Shown here: piece by piece, positions 47,829-59,589 of the stretch
Layout: the number at the start of each line of letters is the position of its first letter
Numbering within the stretch: position 1 is the stretch's first letter
Assembly: GCA_014549065.1 (NCBI GenBank)
Contig: JACDOX010000044.1
Span: 1,922,001-1,986,000, forward strand
DNA from: Cardinalis cardinalis
Lineage: Eukaryota > Chordata > Aves > Passeriformes > Cardinalidae
Reading direction: 5' to 3'
DNA: 64,000 nt
Program-made: the position numbers and the translations under genes
Notes under the pieces: generated by a model
The model's database searches: none
Seen by the model: only the letters and a program-made list of their open reading frames with translations
What the model was told of the DNA's origin: nothing

Positions 47829-47867
47829 ATAAACACTCAAACATACATCTGAGGTTTGAGTGTTTAT
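47829..47867. repeat. Perfect 14-bp hairpin built from two forkhead-type sites
   Basis: ATAAACACTCAAAC (47829-47842) is the exact reverse complement of GTTTGAGTGTTTAT (47854-47867), with an 11-base loop. A G-T wobble and an A-T pair extend it to 16. Each arm contains the forkhead consensus ATAAACA/TGTTTAT, so the element is also an inverted FOX-site pair, with an AGATAA GATA-type core at the left edge. It is the longest perfect short-loop dyad I found outside simple A+T repeats. It could be a FOX dimer site, a small folded RNA element or a relic terminal inverted repeat. Confidence 0.75.
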
Positions 47868-50800
47868 TTTGTCATAAATAATAAAATTTATGAGAAACAA
47901 AATTTAAGAGAACCCACACCAAACATATTTATATTACAGCCCTGGTGTGGATTCTGTGTCTTCCTACAGTGTGTCTGTAACATGCACCTTTGCAGGGCGT
48001 ATCACCTCCCTCTGCAGAGGGGAAAGAACACAAATATAAATACAGGCAACATTTGCTACCACTGAGCTGACAGGCACATGCTCAGGTGGTCCTGATTGAG
48101 CCCTTCCTTGCCGTTTTCTCAGGAACCAACCCCGCCGCGTGGTGTGTGACTTCAATTATCAGGGTTTTTTCCTTCCTGCACTGATGCTCTGTCATCTAAT
48201 GGGTACCAGCAGAGTGGATTAGANCTGCCTGTCAGCTTTCTCTGCCTGTGAGAGCTCACAGAATAGCCTGGGCTCGGCGTGCTGGCCCTGCTCCTCTTGG
48301 CAGAGAGCTGAGCTTGGGTTTCTGGCAGCGCATCCCCCTGGCACACCACAGATGTGGGGCTGCCCTCACCCCAGTGCAGCTGGGCAGCCTAACAACGGCA
48401 CTGGCCCTGTGCTGGCCCAGCTTTTGCTGCTCTTACAGTGGGAGGGGAATAAAGAACATTTGTGGGCATATATCAGCACCTATACAAAGGACTGTACAGC
48501 AAAATCGCACCGGAGTAGAACAACATAAAAAAACCCTGCAAACAACAGAACAAAACAAACCAAAATCTTCAGGGTTTAAGAAAAACNTCTTTAAAAGCAA
48601 CAGTTATGTAGCTCAAAACCTGGTTAACAATGCCTGTGCCCCAGCCTGCCTCAGCAGCTCAGGCTTCAGCTGAATGCTGGTCATAAGAACAGAGCCAGGA
48701 CTTGGGAAAGGCAAGCCAAGGGAAGCATTTGTGCTCCAGCATGCTCTAAGACNCCTGAAGGAAGCTGCAAGACAATCCCTCTGCTGACCACTGTCACACC
48801 TGAGAGTTGCTGGATCTCTGCTCTCAAAATAGACTCCCCCAGCATGTAGCCTCTTGGATTATGGGCCAGAGCTGGACACATTGATCAACAAATACTGCCT
48901 AAAATGTAGATATTGCTGGAAAGGAAACATGTTGCTGGNCTGCCAACCCAACAGGCAAATCCCATGGGCCATGCTGGGGGCNGTGCAGGGGGCTGGCAGT
49001 CTGCTGGAATGTGACATAACTGCCCAGCACCTCCATGGGCACACACTCCATGACAGCTCTGCACCAGAGGGGGTTTGGAACCAAGCCGGTCTCTGGAATC
49101 TCTCTGTGTCCTTAAGTGGGCCCTGAACAGCAGCATACAAAGATCACATTCCCCCTCAGACAGGTACTGCTGCTGCCTCATGAAACCAGGCAGAGGAGAA
49201 CTGACAATATATAAAATTATAGTGGGCCAATGCAGTCATCTCAAAGATCAGTTGGGGTGAATCAGGTGGAAAGGAACCTTATTGGAATTGTCTGCCCCTT
49301 GTTCACCCAGAAATAGCTTCAATTAGATAAGACTACAACCACTACTTATTTATATGGCTTACAAAATCCAGGCAAAAAGCCCTTAGAGATGGAAGAATTG
49401 TATGTGGTAGATGCTGTTGGTGGCTCAAGGTACTAAAAGAAGCCTTACTGAGTCAAGCAGAGCCTCCTGGGAGATGCACTTGCGAAGAAATCCAAAATAA
49501 ACCCTCATTCCTAACATGAAAGTAGATTTTGTGCTGCTTCTCCTTCCTCAAGTGCATTTCTGCAGAGAGANAGTTGCTCTCACAAGAGCCCAGAGCAGCC
49601 TTTGCCCTCACTGGGCAGCATTTGCAGGTCAGCACGCTTGGGATGGGGCAGCTNCACCACTGGGGAAATCTCCAATAGGAACCCCAAGTACTGAAGCACC
49701 CCAGCCACTGTGGTGGAGCAGAATGCTCTGGTTTGGAGGCAGACATTGTGGGTTTGGGGTTTAGTTTCACAGAATGCCATAAGAAATACTATGGGAAGTA
49801 TAATGAAGACATGAGACCTTAAAAAACCTAAATCATTAGCATTTCTTGCCAAGAGGAGGGGAATAACAGTTGTACCCAGCTTTTCCTGCATCACCATCTA
49901 TCAGGCATGAACAGTACAACTTGTCTGCTTTTTTCCTTCTTTTTCTGCTTATGCAGAAGTGCTAGTACTTGCAAGTACATGAGAAATAAAGAGCTGCTAG
50001 TAAAAGATTAATATCTTACAGTGCTGAATTACTCAGTGCAAAAATTGTCATTCCTGCTAGTAATGTAATAATTTTTTAATTTTAACTAAATCAGATGGGT
50101 TTTTTTTTAAGTTAAAAAATATTGGTACTGAGTTAAGGTTTTAAAAATTAAAATTCATCCATTATTCAAGTAATTAATTACTTTGATGAGTAATACTGCC
50201 TGGAAGCTACTTCACTGCATTATCATTGTTTCTCTGTTATAATCATGCCTTCTCCTGCCCTTCTATGGCATAGGGAAATGAGGCACCTTTGGTTAGCCCA
50301 GGGCATGGAGCTTTCCAGGTATGGGAGAAGACCAGAATTATCATCCATGATGGAAAAGGAGCCTTATCACTGGGGAAGAGGATGGGTCTAAGGGGTTGAA
50401 GAGCATGAGTAACCNTGGTGGGGAAGGCAGGGAAAGAAACCTGATGCGGAGGAGAGGACGCCTTTTGTGAGATCCTCANGTGGGAACAAAGGGAAGGGGC
50501 AGCAGGGAGAGCTCTCAGCCACAGCTCCCAGCGACCCACTTGCTCCAGCAGGGCCTGAATTTGTTGACCTTCAGTGCCTAATTCAAATGGTAACTAAACA
50601 CTTAGGCTGTGTTTGAGGAAGGTTTTGGGGGAGCTGCTTTCAGTTTTTATTTTGCCGGCTTATTTGGTCTGTCCTCTTTGGGTTTATAGCACAGGCATTG
50701 CTGAAGATCACTTCTGACAGGTTGCAGTGCAGAANGAGAAAGTTGAAAAAAAAATCCTATTTTGGAGCAGAGACTTGGGAAAGGAAGCCTTGAATACTAT

Positions 50801-51169
50801 GGAACAGAAGAAAGCAGAAAAAATAGCTTAAATGTCAACTATGACAGCAATAAAAAACTCTCAGTCTTTAGTTTAATGTACTTAAGGGCAAAAATAATTT
50901 TCAAAGGAAAGTCAAGAAAGGATGATTATTTGAGAATCAGGCTGGGACAAGAGGAAGTGAGCTCACCCAAAAAAAGTATAGCAGAGAAATTAAAAANCAA
51001 AACGAAAAGAAAAAAAACCCAGAAGAGACAAATTGGGAAAGTCTTCCAGAAGGACCAATATTCTGAACATCTTTCTTCTCAGTTGTTCTCTTTTATGTAT
51101 CTTTCAGATTTTTAAAGCCAATTCTTTTATAGCCGAGAGGGCTTAGGGGGTTCTCATACCTAAAACTCA
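47868..51169. other. Single-copy sequence, no gene seen
   Basis: A G+C-richer section (48080-49200) holds many short overlapping frames on both strands, none recognised. 50050-50180 is extremely A+T-rich with TTAATTTTAA-type runs. A weak CR1-like echo near 49250-49310 was not accepted. Confidence 0.45.
49058..49076 (+). promoter_or_regulatory. Weak CTCF-like motif
   Basis: TCTGCACCAGAGGGGGTTT fits the CTCF core except for the first C of CCA and the C after the G run. It is in plus orientation like the two near 5.5-6.5 kb. It is a marginal match. Confidence 0.2.
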
Positions 51170-51310
51170 AGATAGCCAAAATGCTTTCTCCCCTTTAAAC
51201 GGAGGGGAAAGTAATGCACAGGTGCAATCATTTGTTCAAGGTCCCCAAGGAAGTCACTGACAAAGTCAATTAATGTCTTGCCCACTCAACCACAGTGCTC
51301 TGCAGCAAAG
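51170..51310 (-). mobile_element. MIR-like SINE relic
   Basis: The plus strand reads as the reverse complement of a MIR/CORE-type SINE. CCTTTAAACGGAGGGGAAAG corresponds to the TTTTACAGATGAGGAAAC region, then GTTCAAGGTCCCCAAGGAAG to GCCCAAGGTCACACAGC, then AGTGCTCTGC near the tRNA-related end. Similarity is patchy, as expected for an element inactive since early amniote history. A coincidental match is possible. Confidence 0.5.
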
Positions 51311-52248
51311 GCTCTTCCATGTGATGCGAGCCAAATTCATTGCAAGAGCCATGCCCACAGATCCTTTGAGTTTATTCCTCAAAAAGATGGATAAAGCACA
51401 GATAACTTATTTTTATAAGTGTTCTAAAACTCCATCCTAGCTCAGAGCTTCATCTTGCACAGTGCTCCACCATCATATGTTACATTTATGTAGATGTATG
51501 TATCACTCCATAAAATATCCTGGTGATGCAATATTTCCATTGTTAAGCTGTCAGCAAAACCTTGACCTTTGCTCCTTCCAAAACAAACTTTCCTGTCAAT
51601 CACTATCTTGTTATACATGGATATGACATTAGACCTGAGAATAACAATCTCGCTGATGGACAGCTCGTCTGCCACGACTCTCCCTTTAAATTGCCCAGAG
51701 TTTAAAGCCTTGAACAGCCAACCACCCACACTTGCCTCCAACCTGAGAGCTACACTTGAAAAAATACAACTAATAGCACACAGACTCTAATTTTCCCAAA
51801 GCAAACAAGCAAGTTGGAGAGTTGTAAGTATCTGAGGCTACACCTGTGAAGTAGGGGAAACAGAAAACGTGCAAGAAAGCAGCAGATGATTTGGTAGAGC
51901 TTTTCTTTTCCTCCTCCCTAAGGGGGCTGATATTTAAACTGGGAGATTTTCAGCACATGACTTTTAACAGCTACCAGTTTGGGGGGATGGGGGGCAGGGG
52001 GGAAGTGCATCCAACAGTAAAATACAGATTTAAAAATAGCTGATTTCTAACCGAATTGACTTTTGTCACTGACTCAGAGTCATCTGGGAGCCACTGCAAC
52101 TCCCACCAGCTTGCTGCAGTGACTCTGTGGGAGACCTCACACCTTCTTTGTCACCAAAGTGGTGGTAAGGAGCCAACACCATTGTTTCACTTTGCATTTT
52201 TACTGCCCAACAGCTGAGTGTGCTGTTACAGACAAATGCCTTGACTTC
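51311..52248. other. Single-copy sequence with a G-run cluster
   Basis: Three runs of six G lie at 51981-51986, 51989-51994 and 51997-52002. A fourth run close enough for a canonical quadruplex is missing. No gene is recognised. Confidence 0.5.
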
Positions 52249-52385
52249 AGGTCACAGGGTAATTTGGGTTGAAAGGGAGAGCAAGAACATGTCTAATCCA
52301 CCCTCCTACTCAGATCAGGGGTGGCTAGGAGATCAGACCAGGTTATTTCTCCAATCAGGTATTGGAAACATCCTCATTTTGGTTG
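52249..52385 (-). mobile_element. CR1 LINE 3' fragment, diverged
   Basis: The plus strand shows the order expected for the reverse complement of a CR1 3' end: GGTCACAGGGTAATTTGGGT, then TTGAAAGGGAGAGC, then TCTAATCCACCCTCC, then GATCAGACCAGGTT. It is short and noticeably diverged. Because CR1 insertions are 5'-truncated, the right edge is where the element simply ends. Confidence 0.65.
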
Positions 52386-54329
52386 AAAATTATCTCGAGT
52401 ACTTTTGTGGAGTGTGGCTTCCAGAGAACTCTGCCACTCCTACCTTTTATCAAATAGGAACACCAGAAATTACTGTGATAGAGAGGAGGAAAAAAGATTT
52501 GTTCATCAGCATAAATTAGAGAAGATATGCTTGTTTAAGCCAATCATCCTAGCTTCCAAACAAAATAGATTTTGTACCATTTTGTTCATTCTGCTGCCAA
52601 GAGGGCATCAAAAACATATCTGTTTCTGTCTATACCATTCATGTGCTCATTCTAACTAAAAAAGCTTGAGATAACTAGCCAGAAATAATTCAGGCTTATC
52701 ATCTTCCTTTAGAGGCTCCAGAAAAGCAAAGCCTTCCAGAAGTGCAGAACGACAGGGGTCTGTGCAGCAGAACCTGTACACACCACAGTCCCCCAAAACT
52801 CGCCCACCTCCTNGCACCTCCTGCCCAGCCAAAAGATCCTGCCCTCTGCCACACACCAGACACAGGCAAATGCAGCAGAAGAGAGAAGGCTATTGCTGCC
52901 CTTTAGTGCACTGAAAGGGCTTTGGAGAAGAGCACTAAACAGCAGAGGTGAGCAGAACACCTTGCTGCTGGCACCTATGGGAGGTTTTCAGCACCACTCA
53001 GTTTCACTCATGCCCTGGCCAACAGGATTCCAAGGAGAATAATTCTCAAAAGGCACACTATGGAGGAAAAGACCCACTGTGTCACAAGCTGAATGATTCA
53101 GAAGCAGTTATTAAAGCACCCTATCAGGCACTCACATCAATAGCATTTACGTGTGCCAAGACCATTTAACCTCACAGCTTCCTTTGAAGTGCTGAGGATT
53201 TCCTTCAGGTGCACTGGGATTAGGAAGTGGATTATCTCCCAAGGGGCCACAGTGCAGCTTTCCCTTCTGTTCTTGCATTGTCTCTCTCACACGTGCTCCC
53301 TTAGCTCTGACTGCAGCCCATGCTCCAAAGCCAGGGAAAGCTTTGGATAGCAGAACNTGGCTTGCTGATTTGCTTTCCTCCNACTTCTGCCAGCTTTGCA
53401 AAGGTAAATGGTTANTTCTGTGGTAATGNGAATTCTCTAGGTNCAGGGCAAAGACAACACTCGTCAGCTCTCTGAAGAATAAAGGATTTGGGTTTAGGGG
53501 AAGGCTGAAGTTAAACCATCCACCTCCCTGCGCTGCAGAACTTGGTAAAACATAAGGACATCACTGCCCTTGGTCAAATTCTGGAGTACAATGGCTGGAT
53601 ATTCTGCCAAGTTTTGACTCAATACACACTTTGAGATGGTTTTTTGAAGTTGCTAAGAAACTGGATTTGTGGACAGTAATTGTTATGTTAGTTTAGCTCT
53701 TGCTGTATAAAGTACTAAAAGTTGAAAAGCACTAGCTGCTCTTTGACNTTACCAGACCCATTCCTGCTTCTGTGCAAGGCAACAAAAACCANGTTCCATC
53801 AGCTACAGCAGGAGCAGAATCAGATGGAGCCAGGTGGCTTGCAGGACAGGTTTTCACATACCTCCCCCAAGAGCTTAGCCACAGGGCTCCTCCAGTCACA
53901 CCTCTTCCCTTTCTGCAAACCTCTTAAAAAAAAAAAAGTCTCATATCTCAGACAAAAGAGACTCTACATTATTCATCAGGACCACACCACAGGTCTGTAT
54001 GGTTTATGGATCCCCTAATTTAGGAGAAGGCAGTGAACAGGGAGGGGACTGAAGATGAAATTGAAAAAGAAGGGAGCATNATGCTAATCTACATTCAGTA
54101 ACCATAATGCTGCAGACACGCTACTGTAAGGAGCAGTATTTTGATGTCACATCAGAGAAGATGCNCTCTTACTAAACAAAAAGTTTTGAATTAATGGAAG
54201 ATGATAATTACAAACTATACCCTGCAAGGAATCCAAAGGAAAAAAAAAAATAAGCTGAACCTACTGAATATCATACCTGAAATATTAGAGACAAAGTTGT
54301 GTTGTTTTTCTGGGTGTCNCTTTCAGATT
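52386..54329. other. Single-copy sequence with a dense patch of N positions
   Basis: Five single N bases fall within 87 bases (53357, 53382, 53415, 53429, 53443), far denser than elsewhere. A poly-A run is near 53927. No gene or transposon is recognised. Confidence 0.5.
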
Positions 54330-54420
54330 TGGGATATTACAGGCCCCGTGATAAATATTTCAGGCAGTTGATTACAATGAAAAGTAATTAACCCAGCTAC
54401 AACAACAGGTGTTGGATGGG
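54330..54420. promoter_or_regulatory. Possible conserved non-coding element
   Basis: GGGATATTAC, CCCCGTGATAAATATTTCAG and CAGTTGATTACAATGAAAAG followed by TAATTAACCC pack GATA-, MEF2-like and homeodomain-type cores into 90 bases. Appearance only. Confidence 0.27.
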
Positions 54421-55879
54421 GAAATGCTGGCTTTTATCATGAAGTTGTGGGTGCATGTGCTAAATGCATTCGTCATTTTCTCCTTTCTTTTATTCAGAGA
54501 ATGCCCTGGGGAAAGTATTCTAGTGCCAGCATTTATAGGATATAATGAAAACCCATTAAATATGTATATGACTGCTAACAACAGTGCAGAGAAGGAGTAA
54601 CTTAACTATGGTTATGTAAGGCTGCCTGCTCAGCTGGCTTTGGTGGTGGTGGTAGCTGCAGCAATCCCGTTTGAACTCCTTCACCCTGTGCTTGGCTGCT
54701 GGCTTTGAGCTGAGGGGAGAACTGCTAAATTTTGTGTCATTTCATTTTCCAGTTAGCAAATGCACACAACAGGATTCAAAGCTCAGCTTGCTTTAACAGA
54801 GAGTCCAAAATACCCCNAAGTATGAACATGGCTATCTGTAAATAATTAGGGAAGAAAGTTCAAAGTGGAGAAAACAGATGTTCAGAGAGCTAACACACAG
54901 CACACATGTGGGTTTAAATGGTGTTGCACTTGCTCAGAGCCTGCTCCTGACAGCCAGGCTCAGGCACAGACTCAAGAAATTGGGAAGATTTTATAGCCAG
55001 AATTGGATTCAGATTATTGACCCTTTTACACAGAAAATGCCAGTGGACATGTTGCAATTTCCTCCCCNCATCAATACTGCCAAATAGATGCAGAATCTTC
55101 TGTCTTCTGCTCCTCTCTGCATTTGGTAGGAGATGAAGGAGCTGTGAGTCTGCTTTTCCTGCTTTCCTCTAACCTTCCCCATGCTCTGAGAGTCTCAAAC
55201 AGGAGATGAAATGCAGCTAAAAACCAGAGCACACAGGACATGGGAGCTGCTATAGTAGCATGGCAAGGGAAGAACAGCACTGATTTTACTGACTCAAGTT
55301 GTCTTCTCCTGCAGACAACAAGAATCCCATCCTTTGCTTCTTTGCAAGGGATGTCTTGGGCTGTGCAGGATTGGAAAAGGGTTAAGAGAGGCAGTTTAGC
55401 ACAGGGCATCCTCTGTGCCTACCAACTCCCCACAGCCCTTGGGGAAAGGAAATCTCCCAAGTCCTCCAGGAGGAAATGCACACACAGCCAGCACTGGTGA
55501 GCTGCAAACTCTCTGATCTCAAGCACTTTGCCTTTCCTTTCCCCTTTATGGGTTATTTCTCATTTAGGACTACAAAGCAACATGGAAAAGAAAAACGCTA
55601 GTATAGATTGCTACCATTCTCCTCACCAATGCTGCATGAATTCCCTAAAGAAAAGCGCAAAGGAAATAACATTTACAACAGCCCTTGTTATTTTTTCTCC
55701 AGAAGGAATAGATAAGGGGGGTGTGTTTGCAAGGCAGATTTGTTTGTCTAAAGATAAACAGGGTAGTCTCCCTTAAGCCAGCTCCATTATTTATGAGGGA
55801 AGACTTTTCAGCCCCTAAAGAGCCTTAACAGCCCCTAAACATGCTCATAAAGTGTAANGTTCCTCCTGTCTGAGGCTGC
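54421..55879. other. Single-copy sequence, no gene seen
   Basis: A GGT trinucleotide run lies near 54640. Frames are short and unrecognised. Confidence 0.5.
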
Positions 55880-56040
55880 ATGGGTTCAAAAGTCACCTCC
55901 CACTTGTGCAGAGATCGCCGCTGCCTCATAAACCCTGAATTTACGGGGAGCAGGTTACATCCACTGACCCCTGGAGACAAAAGCTGAACCTGACGCTGAT
56001 TATTTAATATCTTACTGACAAATGCAGCTCAGGACAAAAA
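55880..56040. promoter_or_regulatory. Possible conserved non-coding element
   Basis: CpGs are kept in GAGATCGCCGCTGCC, ATTTACGGGG and CTGACGCTGATTATTTAATA, in CpG-poor surroundings. The last stretch has a bZIP/MAF-like TGACGC core beside an A+T homeodomain-like one. Appearance only. Confidence 0.27.
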
Positions 56041-56985
56041 AAAAAATTATTTAACTCTGGGCATTTTTAAGTCTGTGCTTTCGGGTTTGGGTTGGACTTG
56101 AAAATTGTGGTCGTTTTGGGTTTTTTGGTGGTGCCTGCTATGTTATTTCCCATGATCAAATACATGCAAAATCATCTTACTAGAGAAGATTAAAAAAAAA
56201 AAAAGCATTTTGCTTATCACAAATGTAAGGTGGGTGAAAAATGCTTCCAGTCATACAAAATGAGTGTAATGCTTGCTGTGGCTCTGACAGAGCAGTTTGG
56301 CAAGTGGATGAGAAAGAGGAGGCAGTGTGAAGCAGGTAGAAAATCTGTTTGGGGGTAAAACACCCTTTCCCTCTAGCAGCTTTGGGTTTCCATGTTAAGC
56401 ACCTGTCTCAAACCTGCCNCAAGCAGCTTGCAATCCGAGTACAAACACATTTATCTGCCAGGTAAGGCTCCTTGGGAAGCCTGTGCCTTGACACCTGAAG
56501 ATTGGCTGATAATTTTAATAAGGTCTGTTATCTGGCAGGGACTTGTTTGCCCCTGATATTCAGTGGCACCCTGTTGGTGTGTACATACACACTCACACCA
56601 TGAGTGTGCTGGAAGCACAGCTGTCTTCTGAGAGCAGGAGCCTTCCCCTTGCAGGGATTTCAGCCCTGTGCTCACACTCCTGCCCTGCCATCGGCTCCCC
56701 AGAGTGCCTGGAGCTGCCCCTGCTCTCCCAGCTCAGGGAGGCTNCCAGGAAGCTGCTCTCCCACCATGCAGTGAGAAACAGAACTGCAGGAAAGCAGCTC
56801 TCTGGTTAACCAAACCCTAATCCTGGATGAGGCTTCCTGGGAAGGGCCTGGCTGCCCACCACCTCCCACAGCTGAGGCTGCTCCTTGTCTGACCAAGAAG
56901 GTCCTACCCACATCTCTGCCAGGGGGTTCTGCACATCACCACGTGGAGCTGGCANATGGAAAGGCTGGTCAATACACTTGCTATG
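56041..56985. other. Single-copy sequence, no gene seen
   Basis: Poly-A runs near 56036 and 56192. The 56540-56920 patch is G+C-richer with opposing frames (56543-56809 plus, 56672-56911 minus), neither recognised. Confidence 0.5.
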
Positions 56986-57130
56986 CCTCTCTCAAAAACA
57001 TAGATACATATTTGGTATATAACAAAACCAAAATATTTTTGCTATATAACGAAACCATATATATATATCTCTGCTATATATATATATATAGCATATAGCT
57101 GCTATATATACTTTACCTCTCTCAAAAACA
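56986..57130. repeat. A+T palindromic tract flanked by 15-bp direct repeats
   Basis: CCTCTCTCAAAAACA occurs at 56986-57000 and again, exactly, at 57116-57130. Between them lie TATATAACAAAACCA (57016) and TATATAACGAAACCA (57043), then TA runs including a perfect 20-bp palindrome at 57073-57092 that starts and ends with GC. A second short dyad TATAGC-T-GCTATA follows. Such tracts can form cruciforms and are unstable in length. Confidence 0.8.
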
Positions 57131-59589
57131 CAAATAGAAATTAAACCCAACATTAAGCAAACTTAATTTCACTAACAAGTGAAGTATCTGCAATGACAGG
57201 CAATAGTTAAATAAACTGCATGTCTGAAACTAATAAAATCCAACCTATTTAATGTCTTTGGGGAGATCTTTCTCCTTGTGTTATAAATGAAAAAATTATG
57301 AGGATTTTACCGAGTGTCTGTTTTAGTATTATGCATCACATAATTTTGTTCCTAGACCATAAACAACACATTCCCTGTTAAATCTGGGCCTAACATTCAT
57401 GGGCAAGGAACACNGCCAAATTCTTCACAAGCTGAGATGCCATTTCTCTCCCTCCTGGAAAATCCTGCTTCTGAAAAGCTCAGTGGCAACAGCTAGAGCT
57501 GAAGTAGTGGTAGATGCCTGTATGTGCCTCCTACAGACACATAACCATCTTCAACTGAACACCCCAAATTGGTCCAGACTTTAGGAATACCTCATTATTT
57601 CTCTTCCTGCCTCCACCTCTCAAAAAAACCCCAATTCCACCCACACCCCACTGCTTTATCCCAAAGAGAAGTCTTAGAGATAAACTGGTATCTGGAAAGC
57701 ACTTGAGATAGTGAGGAGGAAAAAAAAAAAGCATTTTAGGAAAAAGACTCTACAAACAAAATAATTGCTTTGTGTGCAGAGTAAAATATAAGCTGCCTGC
57801 ATTAAGAGGCCAACTGAACCATGCATTCAGTAGGTCAGTACAACAGCAGTTACTCAGAAATCGAACCAATTAACCAACAATAGCACCTTGTACTGAAGAA
57901 TTGCACTCCATGATCATGTAATTAAAAAAAAAAAAACACCAAACCTCAAGTATTTAAAAACAATAAAATCTTAGGAAGTGTGTTTTCAGGACAAAAGGTA
58001 ATCTGACACCCTGTGTCTCCTGAAATCTTTGCTTTTCACCTTTTATATTGTTTATAAAATACTTAGGGTTAGTTTTTTGTACATAACTGAGTGCAGAATG
58101 CCCTTCAGAGGGCTGCACCAGCTCAACTCTCTTACACACGGGAGTTATCTTGCTACTGGGAACCAAGTGCTATAAGACTGCAAAACTACAGAGTTTTTTT
58201 TTTTCTGACTATTACAGACAGCAGTTTNTATTTGAAGTAATCCCTTTGAGGTTGCCTTTAACTAAAATCAAAATTTAAAAAATAAAATCACTTCAGTTGG
58301 GGTTGGTTTTACTTTTTATTATTTAAAAAAACCCCAAGCCAATAATTGGACTAACAATTCTTCTGTGCCACTGACTCAAACCCCACTTTAGGGAGGCAGC
58401 AGGCACAGAATTCATGGCACAAGCTGTCGAGAGATGCTGAAAGTGCAGCCTTGGCAAAATAAAGGTTTGAGGGAATCTATCTGTAGTATTATTTACAGAC
58501 AGGACAGCTGTGCTGGTGACTGAAGTAAAACACCCTGACTAACTATAATCTGAAGCCAGAGATAAGTGAGTGTTTCAAAGCTGCGTCCCTACAAGAGGCA
58601 CATGTTTAGCTTTTCATGCATCACAATGGATGTCCCACATGAACTTTTTGCTTCTTCAGGTTTCCTGCAGCTCCCGACTGTCCCTGTCACCCTGTGCCAG
58701 ATGGGAAGTGAGAGCTCAGCCCAGCCACCTCTTTGTGGTGGAAACCCCCCGAGCTTCAGCTACAGGTTACTGAAGCCTTCATGAAAAATTCAGAGCTGGT
58801 ATAACAAGCTTGCTGAAAGTAAAATGCCTGTCACATTATCCACCCTCCCTTTTTGCTAGCCCACCGCTGAGAGGTGGAAAAACGTGCNTGTAACAAACTT
58901 GTACAGGGATGCAGATGCAACAATGAACATTAAACTCAGTGCTCTTTCCACCTTTAATTTTAGCAGTAAAATTAATATGATGTGAAAATTAAGGAGAAAA
59001 AAAAAAGAACACAGAAGATTGATTTATAGATACACAAAGTTGACACTGAAAACTGCTAAGTTGCTAAAAAGATTGTGGTGTGGAAGTAATTTGTGCCTTT
59101 CTCAGTAGTTAAATCCCTGTTGTTTCACATTAGATGCCATTTATGAGTGCCACTTAATTTGTAAAACTATTTCAGNGGTAAATTTTGTGCCTATTAAAGG
59201 CATTATTTGCTTTAAGAGATCAAGCAAAAGAGTGGAAAGCAGAATGGCCCGGTATAAATCAGCTTTGTCATTTGGCCCAACCTTCCTCTATGTGCTTTTG
59301 CCCCACAGGTGTGGGGGGACACAAACTCCCAGCAGTTACCGGGGGTCAGTGTGCCAGCTTGTCCCTGCTTTCCAGCACCCCAAACCCTGGAGATGGACCG
59401 TGGAAGCAATAAAACCAGCACGTGGCTCAGTTCAGTAAGAGACTGTGGGCTCAGGAAGGTGAGGAGCAGCCTTTCCCTTTTAGCCAACCTCCTGTACTGT
59501 CACACTCCTCCCTCCCCACCAAAACCTTTGCTTCTTGCCCCCATACTTGAAGATTTGTGTTGAAAATAAATGAAAAATAAAAAAATATT
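57131..59589. other. Single-copy sequence, no gene seen
   Basis: Poly-A runs near 57721, 57924 and 58998. Short unrecognised frames only. The right part (59260-59560) is G+C-richer just before the CR1 copy. Confidence 0.5.

Noticed and set aside
49250..49310. Weak CR1 3' end resemblance
   Set aside because: Only a short GGTGGAAAGGAACC-like echo; the rest of the expected order is missing.
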